NCBI GenBank assembly: GCA_937924505.1
Contig: CALDSR010000039.1
Span: 1-64,000, forward strand
Direction of reading: 5' to 3'
Origin: an uncultured Granulosicoccus sp.
GTDB lineage: Bacteria; Pseudomonadota; Gammaproteobacteria; Granulosicoccales; Granulosicoccaceae
Length of the DNA: 64,000 bases
The position numbers and the translations under genes were made by a program. Positions within the stretch are counted from its first letter, which is position 1. Each line of letters starts with the position of its first letter. Under the pieces are notes generated by a model that was not told the origin of the DNA, searched no databases, and was given only the letters and a program-made list of their open reading frames with translations. Of the stretch, positions 7,196-15,182 are shown piece after piece.

Positions 7196-9202
7196 ATGGC
7201 GGTTGCTTGGGGAATCATCGGGCCCGGAAATATAGCCGCCGCTTTCGCCGGTGGGCTCAAGGATGCGCCGGGTTCGAGCTTGCTTGCAATCGCCAGCAGA
7301 AATGAAGCCCGCCTTGCGTCGTTCGGCGATGCGCATGGTATTGCCGCAGAAAAGCGCTACAACAGTTATGCAGAATTGGTCGCCGATGAGGCGGTCGATG
7401 CCATCTACATCGCCACACCGCATCCGTGGCATCTGGAACATAGTGTGCTGGCGTTGCGAGCAGGAAAACATGTCTTGTGTGAAAAGCCTGCGGGCATGTT
7501 TGCCCAAGAGGTGGTTACCATCACCGAGATTGCGAAACAGGAAAATCGCTTCTTTATGGAAGCCTTCATGTATCGCTGTCATCCGCAAATTCATCGTGTG
7601 GCCGAGCTGGTCAGGTCGGGGGCGATCGGTAAGGTCACCTACATTGAAGCCAACTTCAGTTTCAAAGCACCGTTCGATGCTGATTCGCGTCTGTACAACC
7701 ATGCGCTCGGTGGCGGCGGTATTCTGGATGTCGGGTGTTATCCGGTGTCGTTTTCACGCTTGATCGCTGGTGCTGCTGTCGGCGCTGACTATGCAGAGCC
7801 TGTGTCAGTAAAGGCGGTGGGGCGATTGGCAAAGACCAAAGTGGATGAATATACGCGCGCCTTGTTGATGTTTGAGTCAGGTATCAGTGCTCTGTGTACC
7901 ACGGCGGTCGCGGAGAACGCGGCGGGGCTTACTCGCGTTCATGGCACGAACGGCGTGATCGAATTGCCTGAGCCCTGGTTGCCGGGAAATGGCCGTAAGC
8001 AATGTGATGCGACAATTCATATCACTGATAAGTCAGGGAGTCGTCAAGAGTCGTTTACCGATTTAAAGCATCACTACAGTTTTGAAATCGATGTGGCCAA
8101 CCAGGCTATTGAGAACGGCTTGCTTGAAGCATCCTCGCCCGCCTTGAACTGGCAGGAGAGTATTGGTAATGCCCGTGTGCTTGATCAATGGCGACGAGAA
8201 GTGGGTTATGTTGCCGCAGGCGAGACGCTCAAGACCAATCGTTTGACACCGGGGGTGTTGCCAACGGGATTGCCGGTCATGCCATTGCGACAGATACCGG
8301 GAGTTGAGTCTGCCGTGTCCCGATTGGTGATGGGATGTGACAACCAAATGAATATCGGCGATGGCGCACTCGTCTGGGATGCTTTTTGGGAAGCGGGTGG
8401 TAATGTTTTCGATACTGCGCATATATATGGCAATGGTTTACATGAACGCGTTCTGGGGCAGTGGTTGGCGTCGCGTGGTGTTGCTGATTCTGCCGTTGTC
8501 GTTGTCAAAGGCGCGCATTCACCCTATTGCACGCCACGCAGTATCGGCATCGAGCTAGAAGAATCCTTGACTCGTTTGAAACTGGCGCGCGCACCGATCT
8601 ACATCATGCATCGCGATAATCCGGATGTGCCGGTCGGTGAGTTTGTTGACGCACTGGATGAACTGCATCAAAAGGGGCAGCTTGGGATAGTGGGTGGTTC
8701 CAATTGGACACCGGAGCGCCTTCGCGAAGCGCGTGACTACGCGGTACGTCATGACAAAGTCATGATGTCGGTGTTGAATAATAATTTGTCACTGGCCGTC
8801 ATGCAAAAACCTGTCTGGCCAGGGTGTATTTCATCCAATGATGTGTCATCACTGGAATGGTTGGCGCAGGAGCAGATAACGCACTTTTCGTGGTCGTCTC
8901 AGGCAAGGGGTTATTTTCTTGATGAAGCGCTGCGTGGTCGGCTGCCACATTCCACATCACCGTTGCGTTGTTTTGAGAGTCCTGAAAATCAGGAACGGCG
9001 CGCACGTGCAATGAGATTGGCTGCGCGACAAGGACAAAGATATTCAGCCAATGATGTGGCGCTCGCCTGGGTGTTGCATCAGGCGTTTCCGTCATTTGCA
9101 TTGATTGGGCCGAGAAGTGCCGGTGAGCTGGTGTCGACGATCAACGCACTGGATATCAGTCTTGAAGCGTCGGATGTCAGTTGGTTGAATCTTGAAACCT
9201 GA
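7196..9202 (+). CDS. Gfo/Idh/MocA oxidoreductase fused to an aldo/keto reductase
   Basis: A single 668-residue frame joins two oxidoreductases. Residues 1 to about 335 are Gfo/Idh/MocA: GIIGPGNIAAAFAGGL dinucleotide motif, ATPHPWHLEHSVLALRAGKHVLCEKPAG with the catalytic-type EKP lysine, and GGGGILDVGCYPVSFSRL. Residues about 360-668 are an aldo/keto reductase: FDTAHIYGNG (Asp and Tyr), VVVVKGAHS (Lys), YIMHRDNPDVP (His), so the catalytic tetrad looks complete, and GGSNWTPERL. GGAG is 6 bases before ATG 7196. Its stop overlaps the next start (TGATG). Substrate unknown; paired sugar oxidation and reduction is a reasonable guess. The fused architecture is unusual. Confidence 0.88.
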   Translation: MAVAWGIIGPGNIAAAFAGGLKDAPGSSLLAIASRNEARLASFGDAHGIAAEKRYNSYAELVADEAVDAIYIATPHPWHLEHSVLALRAGKHVLCEKPAGMFAQEVVTITEIAKQENRFFMEAFMYRCHPQIHRVAELVRSGAIGKVTYIEANFSFKAPFDADSRLYNHALGGGGILDVGCYPVSFSRLIAGAAVGADYAEPVSVKAVGRLAKTKVDEYTRALLMFESGISALCTTAVAENAAGLTRVHGTNGVIELPEPWLPGNGRKQCDATIHITDKSGSRQESFTDLKHHYSFEIDVANQAIENGLLEASSPALNWQESIGNARVLDQWRREVGYVAAGETLKTNRLTPGVLPTGLPVMPLRQIPGVESAVSRLVMGCDNQMNIGDGALVWDAFWEAGGNVFDTAHIYGNGLHERVLGQWLASRGVADSAVVVVKGAHSPYCTPRSIGIELEESLTRLKLARAPIYIMHRDNPDVPVGEFVDALDELHQKGQLGIVGGSNWTPERLREARDYAVRHDKVMMSVLNNNLSLAVMQKPVWPGCISSNDVSSLEWLAQEQITHFSWSSQARGYFLDEALRGRLPHSTSPLRCFESPENQERRARAMRLAARQGQRYSANDVALAWVLHQAFPSFALIGPRSAGELVSTINALDISLEASDVSWLNLET

Positions 9203-9957
9203 TGCCAGACATTGACAGCTTTGTCTTGATCGCCATTGTCGTGTATGTGTTGGCTGGTATGGTCAAGGGCACCATCGGCATCGGATTGCCGACCACGGCG
9301 GTCAGTTTGATGGCGCAAGTGACCGATGCACGTAGTGCGGTCACTCTGGTTGTCATACCCATGTTTGTCACTAATCTTTGGCAGGTTATTCGTAGTGGCC
9401 GGGTAGTCTGGGTATTGCAATCGTTCTGGCGACTGGCGCTGACAATGACTGTAGGGATCGGTGTATTTGCCTTGTATGCAACATCGGTGTCGGTGAATTT
9501 CATGACTCTGACCTTGGGTTTGGTCGTAACACTGTTTGCTCTGGTAAATTTGTATCAGGATATTCCGGCCATACCGCAACGATTTGATTCCGCAGCGCAG
9601 ATTACCGCAGGTGCTAGCGCGGGTGTCATTGGCGGGATAGCGGGTGTGTGGTCGCCACCGATGATGATATATCTGAGTTCACGGAAACTCACGAAAGAAG
9701 AATTTGTGTCCACTGTTGGCTTGCTGTTGATGCTAGGCAGTATGGCTTTGGGTGTGGCCTATATGCAAAACGGCATCATGTCAGTCGACCGTAGCGGATT
9801 GTCCGCCATGCTGGTGTTACCGGCGATGCTTGGCTTTATGCTTGGGGAGAAAATTCGCAACCGCATGAGCGGTGATGGATTTCATCGTGCAGTGTTGATT
9901 TTCTTTTTACTCATGGGACTGAACCTGATACGTCGCGCTGTCATGGACATGTTGTAG
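9202..9957 (+). CDS. TauE/SafE-family membrane permease
   Basis: 251 residues with about seven to eight hydrophobic spans. The N-terminal GMVKGTIGIGLPTTAVSLM and the mid-protein GASAGVIGGIAGVWSPPMMIYLSSRKL are the two family repeats (compare the GxxxGxxGxGxG and GxxSGxxGGxxG patterns of TauE/SafE). Members export sulfite, sulfoacetate or other small anions; the substrate here cannot be read. It is translationally coupled to the fusion reductase (TGATG), so it may move that enzyme's substrate or product. Confidence 0.85.
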   Translation: MPDIDSFVLIAIVVYVLAGMVKGTIGIGLPTTAVSLMAQVTDARSAVTLVVIPMFVTNLWQVIRSGRVVWVLQSFWRLALTMTVGIGVFALYATSVSVNFMTLTLGLVVTLFALVNLYQDIPAIPQRFDSAAQITAGASAGVIGGIAGVWSPPMMIYLSSRKLTKEEFVSTVGLLLMLGSMALGVAYMQNGIMSVDRSGLSAMLVLPAMLGFMLGEKIRNRMSGDGFHRAVLIFFLLMGLNLIRRAVMDML

Positions 9958-9961
9958 CAGG

Positions 9962-10615
9962 ATGTCTGTCTCACTCGCTGAAATTCCGGATTTACCCGTG
10001 TGTTTCGAGGATGACGATCTGATTGTTGTGGATAAACCATCAGGCTTGTTATCCCAACCAGGCAAGACCGTGAATGATTCTGTTGCGACGCGTGTAGCAC
10101 TTGCACGACCGGATGCCACCGGGCCGCTGATTGTCCATCGTCTGGATATGGATACTTCAGGCTTGTTGTTGCTGGCAAAAAATCCTGAAATGCATCGTGC
10201 AATGGCCCGTTTGTTCGAGTTACGGGGAGTTCGAAAGCGCTATGTTGCGGAATTGAATATACCGGTTGATGCTTCGGGTGGGCTGATCAGTCTGCCGATC
10301 AGACGGGATCATGACACGCGACCTAGGCAGCTCGTTTGTTATACCAACGGCAAACCTTCGGTGACGGCCTGGTATCGCGCTGCATCAACGACGCGTAGTG
10401 GACGATTGATCAAACTGATTCCGCTTACCGGTCGTACACATCAATTGAGAGTGCATGCGTCTCATCCTTTGGGTTTGAGTAACCCGATTGCAGGTGATCG
10501 TTTATATGGAGTGGCGGATAATAAACGACTCATGTTGCATGCCGAGTATCTCGGATTTACACATCCGCTCAGTGGGGCGCCGTGCGAGCTGTTCTGTCCC
10601 GCGGCTTTCAGTTGA
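9962..10615 (+). CDS. RluA-family pseudouridine synthase
   Basis: 217 residues, a compact RluA-type enzyme without an S4 domain. The catalytic motif HRLDMDTSGLLLLAKNPE carries the invariant Asp; EDDDLIVVDKPSGLL and the late LTGRTHQLRVHASHPLG are also typical. It isomerises uridine to pseudouridine in rRNA or tRNA; length resembles RluA proper. It follows the permease by four bases, on the plus-strand block that interrupts the methylglutamate locus. The functional class is sure, the target RNA is not. Confidence 0.88.
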   Translation: MSVSLAEIPDLPVCFEDDDLIVVDKPSGLLSQPGKTVNDSVATRVALARPDATGPLIVHRLDMDTSGLLLLAKNPEMHRAMARLFELRGVRKRYVAELNIPVDASGGLISLPIRRDHDTRPRQLVCYTNGKPSVTAWYRAASTTRSGRLIKLIPLTGRTHQLRVHASHPLGLSNPIAGDRLYGVADNKRLMLHAEYLGFTHPLSGAPCELFCPAAFS

Positions 10616-10641
10616 GTAACTACAATGATTGAGGGTATGGC

Positions 10642-11043
10642 ATGAAGGTATTTCTGGTTGCTTACGCTGCGGCCTTGCTGGCGTTTCTCGTGATAGATGG
10701 CATCTGGTTGGGCGTTGTCGCGCGGCAGTTCTATGCTGCTGAACTGGGTGACTTGTTGAAGCGCAATATCCTCGCGGTGCCAGCAACGGTATTTTACCTT
10801 GGGTATACCGCCGGGCTTGTCTATCTCGCGGTGCGACCGGGTGAGCCAGATATCAGCTTGCTAAACGTTGCCTTGACAGGGGCGCTTGTGGGCCTGATGG
10901 CTTATGGGACTTACGATATGACCAATCTTGCGACGGTGCGTGACTGGCCCGTGTTGATGAGTGTGGTTGACATGATTTGGGGCGCTGTTCTGTCCGGAGC
11001 TGTTGCACTTACTGCGGCTGTCGTTGTACGAAAGTTCATGTAA
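10642..11043 (+). CDS. DUF2177 membrane protein
   Basis: 133 residues, about four transmembrane helices, with DGIWLGVVARQFYAAELGDLL and ALVGLMAYGTYDMTNLATVRDWP, both characteristic of DUF2177. Function of the family is unknown. GAGGG precedes ATG 10642. It ends the plus-strand insert and converges with the tail of the mgd operon. Confidence 0.85.
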   Translation: MKVFLVAYAAALLAFLVIDGIWLGVVARQFYAAELGDLLKRNILAVPATVFYLGYTAGLVYLAVRPGEPDISLLNVALTGALVGLMAYGTYDMTNLATVRDWPVLMSVVDMIWGAVLSGAVALTAAVVVRKFM

Positions 11044-11141
11044 CCGCTGATTCGACTCATTTCTGTGTTTTGACTTTGCGCTGTACACCATGAAATACAA
11101 ACGTCTATTGAACATAATATGTGTGCAAATAATTTTTGGTA

Positions 11142-11174
11142 GTAGCAGCGCATCCCATAGCGATGGGTTGCTAC
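11142..11174. terminator. Hairpin between DUF2177 gene and mgd operon end
   Basis: GTAGCA (11142-11147) pairs with TGCTAC (11169-11174), with an inner CCCA/TGGG stem and a small bulge. It covers the stop of the 38-codon frame on the minus strand. The following minus-strand bases are A/T rich but not a clean U run. Confidence 0.35.
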
Positions 11175-11287
11175 GCCGTTTCGGAAAAGGCTTCAATTGC
11201 TTCGTCAGGTAATTCTGCGGGTGCGGCCAGTGGGGCTAGCGTAAATTTCGCACGATCCTCTGCATGCGGAAACTTGTAATGAATCAC
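11171..11287 (-). CDS. Small 38-residue protein coupled to mgdD
   Basis: A short frame starts with GTG 11287, overlapping the mgdD stop (GTGA), and ends at TAG 11171. An in-frame TGA two codons upstream means it cannot be an extension of something larger. The product begins VIHYKFPHAEDRAKF and has an Ala/Pro-rich middle and an acidic end (DEAIEAFSETA). I recognise no family. The coupling and coding-like composition argue for a real gene; a hairpin spans its stop. It could also be the degraded tail of a lost gene. Confidence 0.45.
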   Translation of the reverse strand: MIHYKFPHAEDRAKFTLAPLAAPAELPDEAIEAFSETA

Positions 11288-11889
11288 AATTCATTTACGT
11301 TGAGTATCGAGGTATGCAGGGCATGCCATAGTGATACAGCAGAGGAGCGTGGCGACAACAGGCGAAAACCATTCGTGTCAGTTCGCATCAGGATGACTGA
11401 CAGATGTTCCATAACCGTACGTGACACGCTAGCGTCGGTAAAAATACTGTCGTGCAAGTCAAGGGGGCAGATACGTTCGAGTGCGGCAATGGCCAAGGGG
11501 CCCTGCAAATCCACCACTACCCAGCTGTCGGATTGATCAGTCAGATAAACGGTATCGCCGAGTGCTTGTTGCACAAGCTGGACGGGTTCGTCATCCGGGT
11601 AATCGAAAATCAGGAACCACTGGTCGGTTTGTAGCGATAGCAATTCAAGATTCGCAAATGCTTCGGAGAATTTCGTAGCTTTGCTTCGCTTGCCGACTGC
11701 TGCAGGCGATAACGTTAACGCCGATTGAAGAGCTGTCTTGGCAGCGTTGTCACCGCCGAGTGGAATCGCTGCCGACACGATAGCGAGTTCGGTGAATTCG
11801 GTGAGTGTGGTCTCACCGATTTTTTCTACCACCCCTTTGAGTGGGGAGCGCCCATGCAGTTTCAGGGCTGTTGAATTCACGTCAGACAC
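11284..11889 (-). CDS. mgdD: N-methylglutamate dehydrogenase subunit D (sarcosine oxidase gamma-like)
   Basis: 201 residues of the SoxG family, a weakly conserved subunit related to GcvT-like folds. Family-type segments include LIFDYPDDEPVQLVQQALGDTVYLTDQSDSWVVVDLQGP and the closing SPRSSAVSLWHALHTSILNVNEL. It packs with the alpha subunit in heterotetrameric sarcosine oxidases and in N-methylglutamate dehydrogenase. ATG 11889 overlaps the mgdC stop by 8 bases. Identified mainly by context and the SoxG C-terminal pattern. Confidence 0.85.
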   Translation of the reverse strand: MSDVNSTALKLHGRSPLKGVVEKIGETTLTEFTELAIVSAAIPLGGDNAAKTALQSALTLSPAAVGKRSKATKFSEAFANLELLSLQTDQWFLIFDYPDDEPVQLVQQALGDTVYLTDQSDSWVVVDLQGPLAIAALERICPLDLHDSIFTDASVSRTVMEHLSVILMRTDTNGFRLLSPRSSAVSLWHALHTSILNVNEL

Positions 11890-14860
11890 GCAGACGATCT
11901 CCTTTCGGGTCGATAAAGTGCGGTGAGACTATCTCGACCGGGATATCTTCACCGCGCAGGGGGTCAGCTGCGCGTACTGTTTCGCCGATTCGATCCTGTC
12001 CGCGTTGCAAATATCCAAGACCGATATAGGTCTGTAAATTGGGCGAGTAACAGACGGAAGTCATCCAGCCTTCGTCGTTGTGCATATTCATATCCGCGTC
12101 ATGGGCGAGGAAATGAGCACCGGCTTTCAAGGTTTGCCTCGGGTCAACCGGTTTGAAACCGACGAGCGCGAGGTCATCATCCTTGTTGAGTCCAGCGCGT
12201 TCAGACAGAACGTTACCGATGCTGTCTTTTTTCTTCGACACCATACGGCCGAGTCCGATGTTTCTGGCTGTGGTCTGACCGTTCAATTCGTTACCGGTTG
12301 CGTGGCCTTTTTCGATACGCATGACGCCGAGTGCTTCGGTGCCGTATGGGACTACCTTGTATTCTTCACCCGCGGACATCAGGGCGCGCATCAGACTATC
12401 GCCATAGCGGGCCGGGACAGCGATTTCGTAGGCAAGCTCGCCGGAGAACGATATGCGGAACAGGCGTGCCGGCGTGCCATGACATATAGTGAGCTTGGCA
12501 CAGGCCATAAATGGAAACGCTTCATTGTTTATATCGAAGGGTTTGTCGACAATCTTTTCAAGTAGCTTTCGGGAGTTGGGACCCGCAACCGCGTATTGCG
12601 CCCATTGATCGGTAGCGGAGATCAGATGTACGTCCATATCGGGCCACAGACATTGTCGGCAGAATTCCATATGACGAAACACACTAACGGCATTGGCGGT
12701 TGTCGTTGTCATGACAAAATGCGTGTCACTGAATCGCGCGGTCGTACCATCGTCCATCATGATGCCGTCTTCACGCAGCATCAATCCATAGCGAACCTTG
12801 CCAACGGCCAGTGTTGAATAGGTGTTGGCGTAGACTTTATCCAGAAACGCTGCGGCATCCCGGCCTTGAACATCAATTTTGCCAAGCGTCGTTACATCGC
12901 AGATGCCAACACTGCTACGTGTTTGCAGTACTTCACGGTCAACACTGTCGCGCCAGTAAGTCTCACCATCTTTCGGATACCACTGCGCGCGTAACCAGGG
13001 GCCAACTTCAACAAATACGGCATTTTGTTCCGTCGCCCAGTCATGGCTGGGTGTGTGTCGTGTTGGCTTGAATTCCTTACCGCGTGATCGTCCGGCAAAT
13101 GCACCGATGGGTACCGGTGTATAAGGCGGACGAAAGATCGTTGTACCGGTCTCTTCGATCGTCTTGCCTGCCATGTCCGCCATGATGGCGAGACCCAGAA
13201 CATTCGCTGTCTTGCCTTGATCGGTTGCCATACCGAGCGTTGTGTATCGCTTGAGATGCTCTACAGCACGAAAACCGTCCTGATGTGAAAGCTTGATGTC
13301 TTTGGTGGTCACATCGTTTTGCAAGTCGATCCAGGCGCGTTGCGCAATGCCTTTGACTTGCCAGAATGCTTCGATATTGCTGGGTTCGTCTTCTGCCTTT
13401 GGTACGCTCATGGCAGGTGTCGCACCGAGTTCCTCAATAAACGTGTTGGATTGCTCAAGGCCACTTTGCAAGGCTTTAGCTAATGTCAGCGCGCCATTTG
13501 CAGCGCCGGCGACTGCCATGCCGGCCGGTAAATCACTACCCGGCACAAAGGCGGCGAGCGTTTCATTCCAGATTGGTCGACTACGTTGGTGGCAAGTGAG
13601 GTGTACGTTCGGATTCCAACCGCCGCTGACGGCAAGACAATCACATGAGATCTCTCTGGTTTCCCCACGGCTGTTGTCGCGAACACTGATGACAGAGAGT
13701 CCGAGTCGTCCTTCGGTGTTGACGACCTCGCTGTTGAGAAAGCGGGGTATACCTTCAAGCTCAAACGGTGCTTGAGAACGAGGGTCGACAATCGCAACGA
13801 CCTTGATGCCGTTGCGCTGACAGTCGGCGGCTGTCCGCCATCCATCATCGTTGTTGGTAAAGATGGCGACTTCATTACCGGGCGCAACACCAAATCGGTT
13901 GATGTAGCTGCGTACCGATCCGGCCAGCATGACACCGGGTCGATCGTTGTTGCCGAAGGCAATCGATCGCTCGGTTGAACCGGCACACAGCAGACAACGT
14001 TTTGTATAAAGACGCCAAAGGATTTGACGCGGTTTGCCGTTTGACGAGGGCAGGTGATCAGTCTTGCGCTCGAGCGCACCGAAGACTCCATGATCGAATG
14101 CGCCGTACACGGTTGTGCGCGTCATCAATCGAACGTTGGACAGGGAACGGAGTTCATTGATGCTTTGGCGTGCCCAGTCACTGGAAGCCATCTGATCGAT
14201 CGAATCATGTTCAGCATTGAGTCTGCCACCGGGTAGAAAGTCTTCGTCGGCGAGAATGACGCGTAAACCTGAGCGACCGGCATTAAGTGCGGCGGTGATG
14301 CCGGCGGCTCCTGCGCCGATGATAAGCAGCTCAGCATGCAGAAACCCTTTGTCATAGACATCAGGGTCAGCCTGCTTTGAGAGTCTGCCAAGACCGGCAG
14401 ACGCACGGATGATGGGTTCGTAAATTTTTTCCCAGAATACCTTGGGCCACATGAAGGTCTTGTAGTAGAAGCCCGCACCGAGAAACGCCGACAAGCGATC
14501 GTTGATCGCCATGAAATCGAACGTCAAGGGGCCGCGATGATTTTGGCTGCGGGCTTCAAGATACGGATACAGTTCGGCGACCGTCGCTCGCGTGTTGGGC
14601 TCTCGATAGGCGTCGGTTCGTAATTCAAGCAATGCATTTGGTTCTTCCGCACCTGCGCTAAAGATGCCGCGTGGGCGGTGATACTTGAATGATCTTCCGA
14701 CCAGTCTTTGCCCGTTAGCCAGCAAGGCACTGGCAAGCGTGTCTCCCGGATGACCATGAAATTTGCGATCATTGAAAATGAACGGCACGCGTTCACGTGT
14801 GTTGACCAGACCCGAGCTGACGCGTTGAATCTGCTTGTTGGGTGTATCAGCTTGATTCAT
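11882..14860 (-). CDS. mgdC: N-methylglutamate dehydrogenase subunit C (sarcosine oxidase alpha-like)
   Basis: A 992-residue large subunit. Order of domains: an N-terminal 2Fe-2S-ferredoxin-like fold (about 20-110, FKYHRPRGIFSAGAEEPNA), an FAD/NAD-binding Rossmann region starting AELLIIGAGAAGITAAL (about 175), and a C-terminal GcvT/aminomethyltransferase half (about 600-990) with GLMLREDGIMMDDGTTARF and AYEIAVPARYGDSLMRAL, which binds tetrahydrofolate and would catch the methyl-derived C1 unit as methylene-THF. The enzyme oxidises N-methylglutamate to glutamate. ATG 14860 overlaps the mgdB stop (ATGA). Confidence 0.92.
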   Translation of the reverse strand: MNQADTPNKQIQRVSSGLVNTRERVPFIFNDRKFHGHPGDTLASALLANGQRLVGRSFKYHRPRGIFSAGAEEPNALLELRTDAYREPNTRATVAELYPYLEARSQNHRGPLTFDFMAINDRLSAFLGAGFYYKTFMWPKVFWEKIYEPIIRASAGLGRLSKQADPDVYDKGFLHAELLIIGAGAAGITAALNAGRSGLRVILADEDFLPGGRLNAEHDSIDQMASSDWARQSINELRSLSNVRLMTRTTVYGAFDHGVFGALERKTDHLPSSNGKPRQILWRLYTKRCLLCAGSTERSIAFGNNDRPGVMLAGSVRSYINRFGVAPGNEVAIFTNNDDGWRTAADCQRNGIKVVAIVDPRSQAPFELEGIPRFLNSEVVNTEGRLGLSVISVRDNSRGETREISCDCLAVSGGWNPNVHLTCHQRSRPIWNETLAAFVPGSDLPAGMAVAGAANGALTLAKALQSGLEQSNTFIEELGATPAMSVPKAEDEPSNIEAFWQVKGIAQRAWIDLQNDVTTKDIKLSHQDGFRAVEHLKRYTTLGMATDQGKTANVLGLAIMADMAGKTIEETGTTIFRPPYTPVPIGAFAGRSRGKEFKPTRHTPSHDWATEQNAVFVEVGPWLRAQWYPKDGETYWRDSVDREVLQTRSSVGICDVTTLGKIDVQGRDAAAFLDKVYANTYSTLAVGKVRYGLMLREDGIMMDDGTTARFSDTHFVMTTTTANAVSVFRHMEFCRQCLWPDMDVHLISATDQWAQYAVAGPNSRKLLEKIVDKPFDINNEAFPFMACAKLTICHGTPARLFRISFSGELAYEIAVPARYGDSLMRALMSAGEEYKVVPYGTEALGVMRIEKGHATGNELNGQTTARNIGLGRMVSKKKDSIGNVLSERAGLNKDDDLALVGFKPVDPRQTLKAGAHFLAHDADMNMHNDEGWMTSVCYSPNLQTYIGLGYLQRGQDRIGETVRAADPLRGEDIPVEIVSPHFIDPKGDRLRV

Positions 14861-15168
14861 GATGATGGCGCCTTGTTGGCTTGGAGGTGTCGGGCGACAT
14901 CGCGTGCCAACTCAACGCTTTGTATATCGTGTGTCAATGTATTGCGCGTCACGATCAGCCAGGAACGATCGCCTTGCTCGTGATACCAGAGTTCACGGTG
15001 GGTGCCTGCCGGGTTGTCACGCAAGTACAGATAATCATGAAATGCGTCGATAGCAGCCTCACGATCGCTAAAGGCTTCTGGGTCAGGCCTGTGTATCAAA
15101 CTCGCATCACCGAGACAGACAAACTCGGCAGCATCACGCGGGCCAAGCAGAGGATGGTTGATGATCAT
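14857..15168 (-). CDS. mgdB: N-methylglutamate dehydrogenase subunit B (sarcosine oxidase delta-like)
   Basis: 103 residues, the size of SoxD. The family pattern is clear in LIHRPDPEAFSD, FHDYLYLRDNPAGTHRELWYHEQGDRSWLIVTRNTLTHDI. In sarcosine oxidases the N-terminus carries a CPxCG zinc site; here the equivalent reads NHPLLGPRD with no paired cysteines (one Cys only, in FVCLGD), so the zinc site appears degenerate or absent. It lies between mgdA (14-base gap) and mgdC (4-base overlap). Confidence 0.87.
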   Translation of the reverse strand: MIINHPLLGPRDAAEFVCLGDASLIHRPDPEAFSDREAAIDAFHDYLYLRDNPAGTHRELWYHEQGDRSWLIVTRNTLTHDIQSVELARDVARHLQANKAPSS

Positions 15169-15182
15169 GACTATCGCTCCTC

